A stretch of 64,000 nucleotides of DNA from Nonomuraea sp. SBT364 (GCF_001083785.1 NZ_LAVL01000017.1:32058-96057); one strand, 5' to 3'. Counted from the first letter of the stretch, positions 7,597-17,236 are shown. Translations and numbers: made by a program. The notes: generated from the sequence alone by a model not told the origin.

Positions 7597-9189
7597 ATGG
7601 CACAGACGAAGGTGGCCGAAGCGCCGCCACCGGGGGAGAAGACGGCCAATCCGTGGCTCGTGCTGCTCGCGGTCAGCCTCGGCGTCATCATGGTGATGCT
7701 GGACGGCACCGTGGTCGGCATCGCCAACCCGGTGATCCAGCACGACCTGGGCGCCTCGCTCGCCGACCTGCAGTGGGTGACGAGCGGCTACCTGCTCGCG
7801 CTGGCGGTCTTCCTGATCACCGCGGGCAAGCTGGGTGACCTGTTCGGCCACAAGCGCGTGTTCCTCATCGGCGTCGCCGGCTTCGCGATTACGTCGGTGG
7901 GCATCGGCCTCAGCCAGCAGCTGGCGGACATCCTGCCGGGCGTCTCGCCGGTCGGCGCGCTGATCGGGCTGCGGGTGCTCCAGGGCCTGTTCGGCGCACT
8001 GCTGCAGCCCGCCGCGCTGGCGCTGCTGCGCAACGCCTTCCCCGGTGAGAAGCTCAACCAGGCCATGGGGGCGTGGGGCGCGATCATTGGCCTGTCCAGC
8101 GCCGCCGGCCCGATCGTGGGCGGCCTGCTGGTCGAGGACCAGGGCTGGGAGTCGGTCTTCTTCATCAACGCGCCGGTGGGCGTCATCGCCCTCGTCATGG
8201 GCATCTTCCTGATCAGGGAGAGCCCGGTCAAGGTGCTCAACCGCATCGACTGGGGCGGCGTGGTGCTGCTGTCGGGTGCGATGTTCGCGCTCGTCTGGAC
8301 CATCATCAAGGCGCCCGAGTGGGGCTGGGGCGACTCCACGACGCTCGGCTTCATCGTCGCGTTCGTGGTGCTGATCGGCGCGTTCATCTTCTGGCAGAGC
8401 CGGGCCAGGCAGCCGCTGGTGCCGCTCTCGCTGTTCGCCAACGCCTCGATCTCCATCGGCACCGTGCTGATGATGATGGTCGCCTTCGCGATGTTCGGCG
8501 CGATGTTCTTCCTGGGCTTCTTCTTCCAGGGCGTGCACGGCCTGAGCCCGCTGGAGGCGGGTCTGCGCATGCTGCCGATGAGCGCGGGCATGATCGTGGC
8601 CTCGCCGCTGGCCGGCATGATGATCGGCAAGCTCGGGCCGAAGATCACCATGGCCTCGGGCCTCGTGGTGACCGCCGGCGCGATGTTCCTGATGTCCCAG
8701 CTCAGCATGGACGCCACGTTCATCGAGAGCGCGATCCCGTTCGTGGTGCTGGCCTTCGGCCTCTCGCCGGTCTTCGTCGGCGCCACCGAGGTCATCGTGG
8801 GCAACGCGCCCGTCGAGCTCAGCGGCGTCGCGGGCGGTCTGCAGCAGTCGGCCATGCAGGTCGGCGGCGCGCTCGGCACCGCGATCCTGGGCGCCGTCAT
8901 GGCCGGTGAGATCGCCGACAAGCTGCCCGGCTACCTCGGCCCGGCGGCCCAGGCGATCCCGCCGGAGCAGCTCGGGCTGCTGGAGAAGGCGGCCGCGTTC
9001 GGCGGCCTGCCCGCGGGCACGCCCGCGCAGCTCGTGCAGGTGGTCGGCCCGGCCGTGAACAACGCGTTCATGGACGGGATGCACCTGGCCTTCCTGGTCA
9101 GCACCGGCGTCGCGATCCTCACCGCGATCCTGGCCCTGTTCGTCAAGGCCGGGCGCAAGACCGAGGGCGCGCCGGTCCACGTCGGCTGA
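7597..9189 (+). CDS. MFS drug exporter, DHA2 (EmrB/QacA) family
   Basis: 530 residues with about 14 hydrophobic segments, the count expected for DHA2 proton antiporters. Motif A is present after TM2 as GKLGDLFGHKRVF, and motif C-like GPIVGGLL is in TM5; TM1 contains VMLDGTVVGIANP. The family exports lipophilic cations, antibiotics or metabolites across the membrane using the proton gradient. The substrate is not predictable. The divergent TetR gene and its two operator boxes indicate that it is switched on by a compound, probably one it exports. A strong hairpin at 9203-9239 ends the transcript. Confidence 0.88.
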   Translation: MAQTKVAEAPPPGEKTANPWLVLLAVSLGVIMVMLDGTVVGIANPVIQHDLGASLADLQWVTSGYLLALAVFLITAGKLGDLFGHKRVFLIGVAGFAITSVGIGLSQQLADILPGVSPVGALIGLRVLQGLFGALLQPAALALLRNAFPGEKLNQAMGAWGAIIGLSSAAGPIVGGLLVEDQGWESVFFINAPVGVIALVMGIFLIRESPVKVLNRIDWGGVVLLSGAMFALVWTIIKAPEWGWGDSTTLGFIVAFVVLIGAFIFWQSRARQPLVPLSLFANASISIGTVLMMMVAFAMFGAMFFLGFFFQGVHGLSPLEAGLRMLPMSAGMIVASPLAGMMIGKLGPKITMASGLVVTAGAMFLMSQLSMDATFIESAIPFVVLAFGLSPVFVGATEVIVGNAPVELSGVAGGLQQSAMQVGGALGTAILGAVMAGEIADKLPGYLGPAAQAIPPEQLGLLEKAAAFGGLPAGTPAQLVQVVGPAVNNAFMDGMHLAFLVSTGVAILTAILALFVKAGRKTEGAPVHVG

Positions 9190-9202
9190 CGTCTCTCCGT
9201 CC

Positions 9203-9239
9203 GTACGGCTCCCTTCCCCGCGCGGGACGGGAGCCGTAC
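9203..9239 (+). terminator. Intrinsic terminator after the DHA2 exporter
   Basis: GTACGGCTCCC pairs perfectly with GGGAGCCGTAC around a 15-base loop that itself contains CCCG/CGGG. It sits 14 bp past the exporter stop. No long T-run follows, as is usual in actinomycetes. Confidence 0.7.
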
Positions 9240-9287
9240 TGCTGTCCGTGAGCGGGAGCGGTCGGCGGCGGGAATAGACTCGGTGGG

Positions 9288-9548
9288 GTGAGCACGAAGA
9301 TCCTTCCAGAGCAGGAGACCCGTCCGCAGACGTCGCACGGCGACGGCGACCACGAACGGTTCGCCCACTACGCGGACAAGCACAAGATCACCGAGTCCAT
9401 GGTGACGGGCACGCCGATCCGCGCGCTGTGCGGCAAGATCTGGGTGCCCAGCCGCGATCCCAAGAAATATCCGGTCTGCCCGGAGTGCAAGGAGATCTAT
9501 GAGGGCCTGCCGCCCGGCGGCGGCGAGGGCGGCGACGACAAGCAGTGA
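9288..9548 (+). CDS. DUF3039 domain-containing protein
   Basis: 86 residues from GTG 9288. The core FAHYADKHKI followed by GTPIRALCGKIWVPSRDP and YPVCPECKEIYEGL matches the small actinobacterial DUF3039 family. Three cysteines (ALCG and CPEC) suggest a metal-binding or zinc-ribbon-like site with one ligand missing or supplied by His. The protein is soluble, and its function is unknown. It stands alone between two terminated units, and in other actinomycetes similar genes are highly conserved. Confidence 0.85.
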   Translation: MSTKILPEQETRPQTSHGDGDHERFAHYADKHKITESMVTGTPIRALCGKIWVPSRDPKKYPVCPECKEIYEGLPPGGGEGGDDKQ

Positions 9549-9625
9549 GTGTTGCTGACGTGTGATCCACCCCGTGGGGGCTACGGTTCGTATCCGGACC
9601 ACCCCCTACCGTAACGGGAGATCGC

Positions 9626-10504
9626 ATGACCCGGCGCGCCGCCGTTCTGTTCGCCTGCGTGCTCGCGGCCGGGATCACGCCGCCGACTTCGCCGGCGGTG
9701 GCTTCGAGCTGCCCTCGGGCGGCGGCTCATCCGCGTTCGCCCGAGCCCCGCGCGCCCAAGCCGGGTGACGTGGCGGCGGTGACCGCCGAGCTCGCCGAGC
9801 GCCTGCGCGGGGTCAAGCTGCCCGCCAGGATCACGGTGCCGACGTGGGTGCACGTCATCACCGACGGCACCAGCCGGGCCACCACGAAGGCGGTCAAGGC
9901 GCAGATCGCCACGCTCAACGACGCCTACGCGGGCCGCCTGGGCGGGGCCGACACCGGCGTCCGCTTCCGCCTCGACGGCATCGTGGTCACCCGCGACGCC
10001 GCCTGGTTCAGCGCGCCGATCGCGCACGAGAGCGCCATGAAGACGGCGCTGCGCAAGGGCGGGCCCGAGACGCTCAACCTCTACCTCGCCCAGCCCGGTG
10101 ACCTGGTGCTCGGCTTCTCCTCCTACCCCTACTGGTACGCCTCGCAGCCGCGGCTCGACGGCGTGGTGATCGACTGGCGCGGCCTGCCCGGCGGCACGCT
10201 GAACGGCTACGACCAGGGCTACACCGGCGTGCACGAGATCGGCCACTGGCTGGGCCTGTTCCACACCTTCGAGAACGGCTGCGCCGACCCCGGCGACGGC
10301 GTGGCCGACACCCCGGCGCAGGCCGGGCCGACCGAGGGCTGCCCGGCGGTCCAGGACACCTGCGCGCAGCCGGGGCACGACGGCGTGCACAACTTCATGG
10401 ACTACGCCCAGGACCGGTGCATGCGCGAGTTCACGGCCGGCCAGGGGCATCGGATGCGCCAGATGTGGGCCGCTTACCGGGTGCGTCCTACGATGTCCAG
10501 GTGA
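9626..10504 (+). CDS. Secreted zinc metalloprotease (pappalysin M43-like)
   Basis: 292 residues. Residues 1-27 form a signal peptide (RRAAVLFACVLAAG, then PAVASS). The catalytic zinc motif is HEIGHWLGLFH at 203-213 (H203, H207 and H213 as ligands, E204 catalytic), and the Met-turn NFMDY is at 256-260. Together these place it with the metzincin M43 peptidases. Cysteines flanking the active site (FENGCADP, EGCP, DTCAQ, RCM) likely form disulfides, as expected outside the cell. The natural substrate is unknown. Its stop overlaps the GTG of the next MFS gene (GTGA), so the two are translationally coupled. Confidence 0.85.
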   Translation: MTRRAAVLFACVLAAGITPPTSPAVASSCPRAAAHPRSPEPRAPKPGDVAAVTAELAERLRGVKLPARITVPTWVHVITDGTSRATTKAVKAQIATLNDAYAGRLGGADTGVRFRLDGIVVTRDAAWFSAPIAHESAMKTALRKGGPETLNLYLAQPGDLVLGFSSYPYWYASQPRLDGVVIDWRGLPGGTLNGYDQGYTGVHEIGHWLGLFHTFENGCADPGDGVADTPAQAGPTEGCPAVQDTCAQPGHDGVHNFMDYAQDRCMREFTAGQGHRMRQMWAAYRVRPTMSR

Positions 10505-11895
10505 CAGCACCAAACGCACTAGATGCCCCTCACGAAATCCCGCGCATCTTCGGCCATCCGTACCGGGTGGCCACTGTGGGCATCCTCCTGGTGGTCACCT
10601 TGATCGCTTTCGAGGGCATGTCGGTCGGCGTCGTCATGCCACAGGTCGCCACGGACCTCGACGCCCAGGAGATCTACGGGGTCAGTTTCTCGGCGTTCCT
10701 CATCGCCAGCCTGTTCGCCAACGTGGTCGCGGGGCTGTGGTCGGACCGGCGGGGCTACGCGCTGCCGTTCCTCGCCGGCGTGGTGCTGTTCGTGATCGGC
10801 ATGGGCATGGCCGGGGCCGCCGTGAACGAGACGCTGTTCCTGGTGTCGCGCGCCGTGCAGGGACTGGGCGCCGGGGCCTCGATCGTGGCCCTCTACGTGA
10901 TGATCGCCCGGGTCTACCCGGCCGTGATGCGGCCCCGGGTGTTCGCCGCCCTGTCGGCCGCCTGGGTGGTGCCCGCCATGGTCGGCCCGGCGGTCGCCGG
11001 CTTCGTGGGCGACACCTGGGGATGGCGCTGGGTGTTCTACGGCATCATCCCGCTCGTGCTGCCCGCCCTGGTCATGCTCGTCCCGGCGCTCAGGCGGCGG
11101 CCCACCGACGACGAGACGCCCGCCGGACAGGGACCGCGCTCGCGCCCGGCCGCCATGACCACCGCCGCCGGCGCGGCCGCCGTGGGCGCGGGCGTGCTGC
11201 TGTACGGCGTCGACGCCCTGCACAACCAGCCGCTGCGCGGCGGGATCGCGTGCGCCGCGGGCCTGGCCCTGCTGCTGTACGGGCTCGTCAGGCTGCTGCC
11301 CCGGGGCGCGCTGCGGTTCGGGCGCGGGCTGCCGACCACCGTGATGATGCGCGGGCTGTTCTCGGCCGCCTTCTTCGGGGTGAACGGCTTCATCCCGCTG
11401 GTCCTGCACGACGTGAAGGGGTTCGAGACCGGCGCCGCGGGCATCGCGCTCACCACCGGCGCGCTCGGCTGGTCGGTCGGGTCGTACCTGCAGAGCAGGC
11501 GCACCGCCGAGCCGCACCGGCGGATCCGGCTCGGCGCGGCCTGCGTGACGGCGGGCATCGTGCTGTCGGTCCTGGCCGTGCTGCCCGGCGTCACCGGCTG
11601 GGTCGCGGTGCCCGCCTGGGTGGTGGCCGGATTCGGCATGGGGCTCGGCATGACCACGGTGAACGTCACCGCGCTCAGGCAGTCGCCGGTCAGCGAGCAG
11701 GGCGCCAACAGCGCGGCCCTGTCGGTCACCGACATGCTCGGCTCCGCGCTCACCCTGGGCATCGGCGGCGCGCTGGTCAACCTCATCGGGCACGCCCCGG
11801 CCGACCTCGTGTGGGGATTCGTGGTGATCTGCGCACTCATGGCGGTGATCGCGCTGGCGGCCGTGCTGCTGTCCGCGCGGATCGCGGCAAGGTGA
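10501..11895 (+). CDS. MFS transporter (drug/metabolite exporter)
   Basis: 464 residues from GTG 10501, which overlaps the stop of the protease gene; upstream in-frame codons lie inside that gene. Hydrophobic segments number about 12-14. A motif-A loop reads GLWSDRRGYALP, and TM1 has AFEGMSVGVVMPQVATDL, as in the DHA1/DHA2 exporter groups. The cytoplasmic loop between the halves is Arg/Pro-rich (RRRPTDDETPAG). The exported compound is unknown. The coupling to a secreted protease is unusual; the protease leaves by the Sec route and does not need this carrier. Confidence 0.82.
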   Translation: MTAPNALDAPHEIPRIFGHPYRVATVGILLVVTLIAFEGMSVGVVMPQVATDLDAQEIYGVSFSAFLIASLFANVVAGLWSDRRGYALPFLAGVVLFVIGMGMAGAAVNETLFLVSRAVQGLGAGASIVALYVMIARVYPAVMRPRVFAALSAAWVVPAMVGPAVAGFVGDTWGWRWVFYGIIPLVLPALVMLVPALRRRPTDDETPAGQGPRSRPAAMTTAAGAAAVGAGVLLYGVDALHNQPLRGGIACAAGLALLLYGLVRLLPRGALRFGRGLPTTVMMRGLFSAAFFGVNGFIPLVLHDVKGFETGAAGIALTTGALGWSVGSYLQSRRTAEPHRRIRLGAACVTAGIVLSVLAVLPGVTGWVAVPAWVVAGFGMGLGMTTVNVTALRQSPVSEQGANSAALSVTDMLGSALTLGIGGALVNLIGHAPADLVWGFVVICALMAVIALAAVLLSARIAAR

Positions 11896-11977
11896 TTCTG
11901 CCCCTTCAGCCACAGCGATCACGGTTCGCCTGATCCTCGCGCCCGGCGGTGATACGACTGCGGCACGAGGAGGTGCC

Positions 11978-12823
11978 ATGGAGGGTGATCACCGCAGACG
12001 GCCCTACGGCGGGCGCGAGGGCGAGCCGGACGAGCTGTGGGACCCGGCCGCCCGCAACGCCAGCAGCAGCGCCGCCCGCCGTGGCCTCGAACCCGCGGAT
12101 CCGGCCGGCCCCGTGTGGGACTCCCTGCCGCCCTCCGCCCGCCTCTACGGCGCGCCCGCCGATCCGGGTCCCCGGGTACGGCGCCGCGTGTGGCGACGGT
12201 GGGGCGGGGCGCTGCTCGGCGTGCTGATGGCCGTGGGCCTGGTGGCCGGGCTGGTCGCGGTGGCGCTGCGGGTCGCCGCCCCGGGCGGGGAGCAGGCTCA
12301 GCTCACCGACTCCATCGCCGGGGTGCTCCTGACGCTGCCCGAGGGGTGGCAGGAGGGCAAGGTGCCGCCCGTGACCGGGTTCACCTCGGTCGCCAGGGCT
12401 CCGGGGGGAGCCGCGCTCGTCATGGCCAGGCCGGTGCCCGGTGAGGCGGCCGACCCGGCGAAGGCGGCCAAGGAGGCGGCCGAGCGCTACTCGGACCTGC
12501 TGCTGAAGGGCGACCGGGTGACCGTCGTGGCCGACGAGCCGCTGGCCCGGGGGCACACCAGGGCGCTGCGGGCCGAGTACGACGACGTGGTGAACCGGCC
12601 CGCCTATCTGCGGGTGACACTGGTCACCGAGAACGGCCGGACGGCGCTGCTCGTCGGCCTGCTCCAGCCCGAGGACGAAGCGGGCAGGCAGGCCGTGGAC
12701 ACGGTGCTCGCCAGTGTGCGATATGCCGCGACCCGCCCATACCACTCCTGGGGCGGCTTGGCCAGAATCCCCGATGCACGGCACGTCTTGTCGGTGGGCC
12801 CGATTACTCTTGGGTCACTGTGA
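11978..12823 (+). CDS. Single-pass membrane protein, unknown function
   Basis: 281 residues, with GAGGAGG five bases before ATG 11978. Residues 1-68 are a hydrophilic, Arg/Pro/Ala-rich cytoplasmic part. A single transmembrane helix lies at about 78-98 (LLGVLMAVGLVAGLVAVALR), after a basic RRRVWRR anchor. The extracellular part (100-281) begins with LTDSIAGVLLTLPEGWQEG and resembles the lipoprotein-like domains of secreted actinobacterial hypothetical proteins. No catalytic motif is seen. The 3' end lies 34 bp before the helicase gene, so co-transcription is possible. Confidence 0.65.
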   Translation: MEGDHRRRPYGGREGEPDELWDPAARNASSSAARRGLEPADPAGPVWDSLPPSARLYGAPADPGPRVRRRVWRRWGGALLGVLMAVGLVAGLVAVALRVAAPGGEQAQLTDSIAGVLLTLPEGWQEGKVPPVTGFTSVARAPGGAALVMARPVPGEAADPAKAAKEAAERYSDLLLKGDRVTVVADEPLARGHTRALRAEYDDVVNRPAYLRVTLVTENGRTALLVGLLQPEDEAGRQAVDTVLASVRYAATRPYHSWGGLARIPDARHVLSVGPITLGSL

Positions 12824-12857
12824 GAGAGCGAAGCACACGAACCCCAGAGGTGATGCG

Positions 12858-14606
12858 GTGAGCACGTTCGCCGCATCCCACCTGTCGCCTTCCTATCCGG
12901 ACCGGGCCGCGTGGGGCACCGCCCCCAAGCTCCGGGCCTGGCAGCAGCAGGCGTTCGACCTGTATTTCAGGCGCGAGCCGCGTGACTTCCTCACCGTGGC
13001 CACCCCCGGAGCGGGCAAGACCACCTACGCGTTGCGCATCGCCAGCGAGCTGATCGCCAACGGGGTGATCCGGGCGATCACCATCGTCACGCCCACCGAG
13101 CACCTCAAGCGCCAGTGGGCCGACGCCGCGGGCAAGGTCGGCATCAGCATCGATCCCGAGTTCAAGAACAGCCAGGGCACCACCAGCAGCGACTACGTCG
13201 GCGTCGCGGTCACCTACGCGCAGGTCGCCATGCACCCCGCGCTGCACCGGGCACGCACCGAGGCGCGCAAGACCCTGGTCATCTTCGACGAGATCCACCA
13301 CGCGGGCGACGCCAAGTCGTGGGGCGACGGCGTGCGCGAGGCGTTCGAGCCCGCCACCCGCAGGCTGCAGCTGACCGGCACCCCGTTCCGCTCCGACGAC
13401 AACCCGATCCCGTTCGTCGGCTACGAGGAAGACGCCGAGGGCGTCAAGCGCAGCGTCTCCGACTACTCCTACGGCTACGGCCCGGCGCTCGACGACGGCG
13501 TCGTGCGGCCGGTCATCTTCCTGGCCTACTCCGGCGAGATGAAGTGGCGCACCAGGGCCGGCGACGAGCTGGCCGCCACGCTCGGCACCCCGCTCACCAA
13601 GGATCAGCTCTCCCAGGCGTGGCGGGCCGCGCTCGACCCGAAGGGCGACTGGATCCGCCAGGTCATGCAGGCCGCCGACCGGCGCCTCACCGAGGTGCGG
13701 CGCGGCGTGGGCGGCGGCGGCGGGCTGGTCATCGCCACCGACCACGAGGCGGCCCGCGCCTACGCCCGTCACCTGCGCGCGATCAGCGGCGAGGGCGCCA
13801 CGGTGGTGCTCTCCGACGACCCGGGCGCGTCCAAGAAGATCAAGCAGTTCGCCGCGTCCGGCGACCGCTGGCTGGTCGCGGTCCGCATGGTGTCGGAGGG
13901 CGTCGACATCCCGCGCCTGTGCGTGGGCGTCTACGCCACCTCGACCTCGACCCCGCTGTTCTTCGCCCAGGCCGTGGGCCGGTTCGTGCGGGCCCGCAAG
14001 CGTGGCGAGATGGCCTCGGTGTTCCTGCCGTCGGTGCCGACGCTCATGGGGCTGGCCAACGAGATGGAGGTCGAGCGCGACCACGTGCTCAACCGCAGGC
14101 CGCCCGAGGACGGCCTGGACGACAGCCTCCTGGAGCAGGCCAACCGCAAGAAGGACAACCCCGACGTCCTGGGCGACGAGCTGCCGTTCGAGACCATGGA
14201 GACGTCGGCCACGTTCGACCGGGTGCTGTTCGACGGCGGCGAGTTCGGCACCGGCGCGGAGGTCGGCTCGGCCGAGGAGGAAGACTTCATCGGCCTGCCC
14301 GGCCTGCTGGAGCCCGACCAGGTGGCGACGCTGCTGCGCAAGCGGCAGTCCGACCAGCAGGCCGCCAAGCGCAACCAGCCCGCCGAGCGGGCCCCCGCGC
14401 TGGCCCCGCACGAGCAGATGGCCGAGCTCAGGCGCGAGCTCAACGGCCTCGTCGGCGCCTGGAACCATCGCACCGGCCAGCCGCACGGCGTCATCCACTC
14501 CGAGCTGCGACGGGCCTGCGGCGGCCCGCCCATCGCGCAGGCGACGGCCGAGCAGATCCAGGAGCGCATCGACAAGATCCGTCAGTGGGCCACCCAGCGC
14601 CGCTGA
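12858..14606 (+). CDS. DEAD/DEAH-box (SF2) helicase
   Basis: 582 residues from GTG 12858 (AGAGG upstream); longer in-frame starts lie inside the previous gene. Motif I is ATPGAGKTT at about residues 48-56, motif II is DEIH at 144-147, motif III is TGTPF, and motif VI is QAVGRFVR. The order and the short DEIH box fit superfamily 2 helicases of the type III restriction/UvrB-like group. The C-terminal 120 residues are charged and helical and include a segment (LNGLVGAWNHRTGQPHG) conserved in a widely distributed actinobacterial helicase family. It is predicted to move along or unwind nucleic acid using ATP. The specific role (repair or RNA metabolism) is unknown. No restriction partner is adjacent. 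Confidence 0.85.
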   Translation: MSTFAASHLSPSYPDRAAWGTAPKLRAWQQQAFDLYFRREPRDFLTVATPGAGKTTYALRIASELIANGVIRAITIVTPTEHLKRQWADAAGKVGISIDPEFKNSQGTTSSDYVGVAVTYAQVAMHPALHRARTEARKTLVIFDEIHHAGDAKSWGDGVREAFEPATRRLQLTGTPFRSDDNPIPFVGYEEDAEGVKRSVSDYSYGYGPALDDGVVRPVIFLAYSGEMKWRTRAGDELAATLGTPLTKDQLSQAWRAALDPKGDWIRQVMQAADRRLTEVRRGVGGGGGLVIATDHEAARAYARHLRAISGEGATVVLSDDPGASKKIKQFAASGDRWLVAVRMVSEGVDIPRLCVGVYATSTSTPLFFAQAVGRFVRARKRGEMASVFLPSVPTLMGLANEMEVERDHVLNRRPPEDGLDDSLLEQANRKKDNPDVLGDELPFETMETSATFDRVLFDGGEFGTGAEVGSAEEEDFIGLPGLLEPDQVATLLRKRQSDQQAAKRNQPAERAPALAPHEQMAELRRELNGLVGAWNHRTGQPHGVIHSELRRACGGPPIAQATAEQIQERIDKIRQWATQRR

Positions 14607-14619
14607 GCGTCCCGCGGGT

Positions 14620-16023
14620 TCAGATGACGATCCGGCCCGTGGCCAGGGCGGCGACGCCGATCACCGCCCCGGCCACGGCCACCGCGAGCAGCACCAGCTC
14701 GCCGGGCCCGAACAGGCGCCTGCCGTGCTCGCGCCGCGTGATGACGAACAGCACGACGCCGGGCGCGTACACGATGCACGACAGCAGCAGGAACTGCGGC
14801 CCGGCGGCGAAGATCAGGAACGCCGTGTAGGCGGTGGCGAGGGCCGCGATCGTGAGCTCGCCGCGCCCGCCCTCGCCCCGGCCGGCGATCATCAGCGCGT
14901 AGCCGGCGGCGAGCAGGTAGGGCACCAGCGACAGCGAGCTGCACAGCTTGAGCGTGAAGGTGAACGCGTCGTCGGAGAAGAGCGTGGTCAGCAGCACGAG
15001 CGTGGTCAGCGACGCGGTCATCACCAGGGCCGTGACGGGGGCGCCCCGGCGGTTCTCGCGTCTGAGGAAGGCCGGCATGTCGTCGTCCTTGGCGGCCACG
15101 AACAGCACCTCGGCCGCCATGAGCGTCCAGGCCAGGTAGGCGCCCAGGACCGAGACGATCAGCCCCACGCCGATGAAGGCCGCGCCCCACGGCCCCACCA
15201 CGGCCTCCAGCACGCCCGCCATCGACGGCTGCCGCATGCCGCCGATCTCCGCCCGGGGCAGCACGCCGTACGACAGGAGGGTGACCGAGGCGAACAGCGC
15301 GAGCACGCCGAGGAAGCCGAGCACCGTCGCGCGGCCCACGTCCCGGCGGCGGCGCGCGTACCGGGAGTAGACGCTGGCCCCCTCCACGCCGAGGAACACG
15401 AACACGGTCACCAGCATCGTGGCTCTGACCTGCTCGAACAGCGGCCCGTCGCCCCACAGGTTGGCGGTGAACACGCCGGCCTTCAGCGTGACGGCGAGGA
15501 TCACCACGAACAGCAGCAGCGGCACCAGCTTGGCCACGGTCACGATCCGGTTGATCGAGGCCGCCTCCCGCACCCCGCTGATGATCAGCAGGTGGAACGC
15601 CCACACGCCCGCCACCGAGATCACCACCGCCGGGACGGTGTTGCCCTCGCCGAACGCCGGCACCAGCCCGCCGAGCGTCGACTTGATCAGCACCCAGTAC
15701 GTGACGTTGCCCACGCAGGCGCTGGCCCAGTAGCCGAACGCGGAGAAGAACCCGGGGAACTCGCCGAACCCCGCCTTGGCGTAGGCGTACACGCCCGCGT
15801 CGAGGCGTGGCCGGCGGACCGCCAGCGTCTGGAACACCAGCGCGAGCATGAGCATGCCGGCCCCGGCCACCATCCACGCGATCAGCGCCCCGAACACGCC
15901 GGTGGCCTGCGCGAAGTTGCTCGGGAGCGAGAACACCCCGGCGCCGACCATGGAGCCGACGACCATGGCCGTCAGCATCGTCAGAGGCAGTTGCCCGGCC
16001 GCCCGGGAATCGGTGGAAGTCAT
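14620..16023 (-). CDS. Basic amino acid/polyamine antiporter (APC superfamily)
   Basis: 467 residues with about 12-13 transmembrane segments. The TM1 signature GSMVGAGVFSLPSNFAQ and the motif CVGNVTYWVLIKSTLG resemble arginine:ornithine and related exchangers (ArcD/APA family). It would swap an amino acid for its decarboxylated or deiminated product across the membrane. No arginine deiminase or decarboxylase gene is adjacent, so the exact pair is unknown. The start ATG at 16023 lacks a strong Shine-Dalgarno sequence. The gene is convergent with the helicase, 13 bp apart, with no evident terminator between them. Confidence 0.8.
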   Translation of the reverse strand: MTSTDSRAAGQLPLTMLTAMVVGSMVGAGVFSLPSNFAQATGVFGALIAWMVAGAGMLMLALVFQTLAVRRPRLDAGVYAYAKAGFGEFPGFFSAFGYWASACVGNVTYWVLIKSTLGGLVPAFGEGNTVPAVVISVAGVWAFHLLIISGVREAASINRIVTVAKLVPLLLFVVILAVTLKAGVFTANLWGDGPLFEQVRATMLVTVFVFLGVEGASVYSRYARRRRDVGRATVLGFLGVLALFASVTLLSYGVLPRAEIGGMRQPSMAGVLEAVVGPWGAAFIGVGLIVSVLGAYLAWTLMAAEVLFVAAKDDDMPAFLRRENRRGAPVTALVMTASLTTLVLLTTLFSDDAFTFTLKLCSSLSLVPYLLAAGYALMIAGRGEGGRGELTIAALATAYTAFLIFAAGPQFLLLSCIVYAPGVVLFVITRREHGRRLFGPGELVLLAVAVAGAVIGVAALATGRIVI

Positions 16024-16207
16024 CGCCGCCGGATGTCATTCCGTCCGGGCTCGCGGGGGAATCGTGAGGTGCCGGTTCCTTTGCCGAAGATTGTCACGCT
16101 CTGCGAGTCTGTTCGTTTGGCGACAGAGTCGTGACCTTCCGTTAGAGCGCGGGCGGATGAGGCAACACTGACCTTGGCTGCCCTGGGAGATGAGAAGGAC
16201 GTTGCCG

Positions 16208-16579
16208 ATGTCGTCGGAGGCCACCGGAAAGTCGATGCTGAGCGTCTCTTCCGGCCTCTCCCGCAACGCCGTCATCGTCCGCCTCGACGGCGAGGTCGAC
16301 GGCGAGGCGGTGCCCGTTCTGCGGGAGCATCTGGAGCGCGTCTGGGAGATCGCGCCCACCCCCTACCTCATCATCGACCTGGCCGGCGTCGCCTTCTGCG
16401 ACTCGATAGGGCTGAACGAGCTCGTCGACGTCATGCACCGGTGCGAGGCCCGCGGCACCCGGCTGCTGCTCGGCGGGGTGCAGGGCGTCATGGCCCGGGT
16501 GCTCTACATCACCGGGCTGCGCAACGCCTTCGAGGTCTTCGACACCTACGACGGGGCGCTGCGGCACGCCAATCTGTGA
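16208..16579 (+). CDS. STAS-domain anti-sigma factor antagonist
   Basis: 123 residues from ATG 16208, chosen over ATG 16190 because AAGGAC lies about 8 bp upstream. The whole protein is a STAS domain: a beta strand NAVIVRLDGEVDGE, then IDLAGVAFCDSIGLNEL, where the Ser after Asp is the residue phosphorylated by anti-sigma kinases in SpoIIAA/RsbV-type proteins. It would act by partner switching, binding a serine kinase and releasing a sigma factor. The cognate kinase is not in this window. It stands 60 bp before an ECF sigma gene, although STAS antagonists classically control SigB/SigF-type factors. Confidence 0.88.
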   Translation: MSSEATGKSMLSVSSGLSRNAVIVRLDGEVDGEAVPVLREHLERVWEIAPTPYLIIDLAGVAFCDSIGLNELVDVMHRCEARGTRLLLGGVQGVMARVLYITGLRNAFEVFDTYDGALRHANL

Positions 16580-16639
16580 GAACCAGCTTTCCCGGTTCGG
16601 GTGATAGCAGGTGACGACACCCGACGAAAGGGGGCGAGC

Positions 16640-17236
16640 TTGATCACGGACACGGAACGTGTGTCCACCGACGCCGAGGTGATCCAACGCTCCAGGCAGG
16701 AACCGGCGGCCTTCTCCACGCTGTTCGACCGGCACGCTCCGGCCCTGCACCGCTACGTCACCCGGCGTCTGGGCGACTCGCTCGCCGACGACGTCGTCGC
16801 CGAGGCGTTCCTGGCGGCCTTCCGGCGGCGCGACCGCTACGACCTGAGCCACGCCGACGCGCGGCCCTGGCTGTACGGCATCGCCGCCAACCTCATCGGC
16901 AAGCACCGCCGTACCGAGGTCAGGACCTATCAGGCGCTCGCCAGGACCGGCGTCGACGACGTGGTGGAGAGCTACGCCGACCGCGTCGAGTCACGGGTGT
17001 CGGCGTCCGCCGCGCACCGCGACCTCGCCCGCGCGCTCGCCGCGCTCACCCCGGACGAGCGGGACGTGCTGCTCATGATCGCCTGGGCCGACCTCGGCTA
17101 CGAGGAGGTGGCCGTGGCGCTCGGCATCCCGGTGGGGACCGTGCGGTCCCGCCTGCACCGGGCCAGGAAGAAGACCCGCGCCGCATTGGGCGGGACAGAC
17201 CCGACCCAGATCGCCGAGGAGGCAGAAGATGGATGA
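16640..17236 (+). CDS. ECF-type RNA polymerase sigma factor
   Basis: 198 residues from TTG 16640, chosen because AAAGGGGG is at good spacing; an in-frame GTG at 16601 would add 13 residues. Region 2 reads FSTLFDRHAPALHRYVTRRL with DARPWLYGIAANL, and region 4 contains DLGYEEVAVALGIPVGTV followed by the basic RSRLHRARKKTR. The linker is short, so it is a minimal extracytoplasmic-function-type factor. Its stop overlaps the start of the next membrane gene by 8 bp, the usual arrangement for a sigma and its anti-sigma or membrane partner. Promoter specificity cannot be read. Confidence 0.9.
   Translation: MITDTERVSTDAEVIQRSRQEPAAFSTLFDRHAPALHRYVTRRLGDSLADDVVAEAFLAAFRRRDRYDLSHADARPWLYGIAANLIGKHRRTEVRTYQALARTGVDDVVESYADRVESRVSASAAHRDLARALAALTPDERDVLLMIAWADLGYEEVAVALGIPVGTVRSRLHRARKKTRAALGGTDPTQIAEEAEDG

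Noticed and set aside
16597..16624. TCGGGTG/CACCCGA inverted repeat as a terminator between the STAS and sigma genes
   Set aside because: Arms are only 7 bp with a 14-base loop and no T-rich tail; insufficient to call a terminator.
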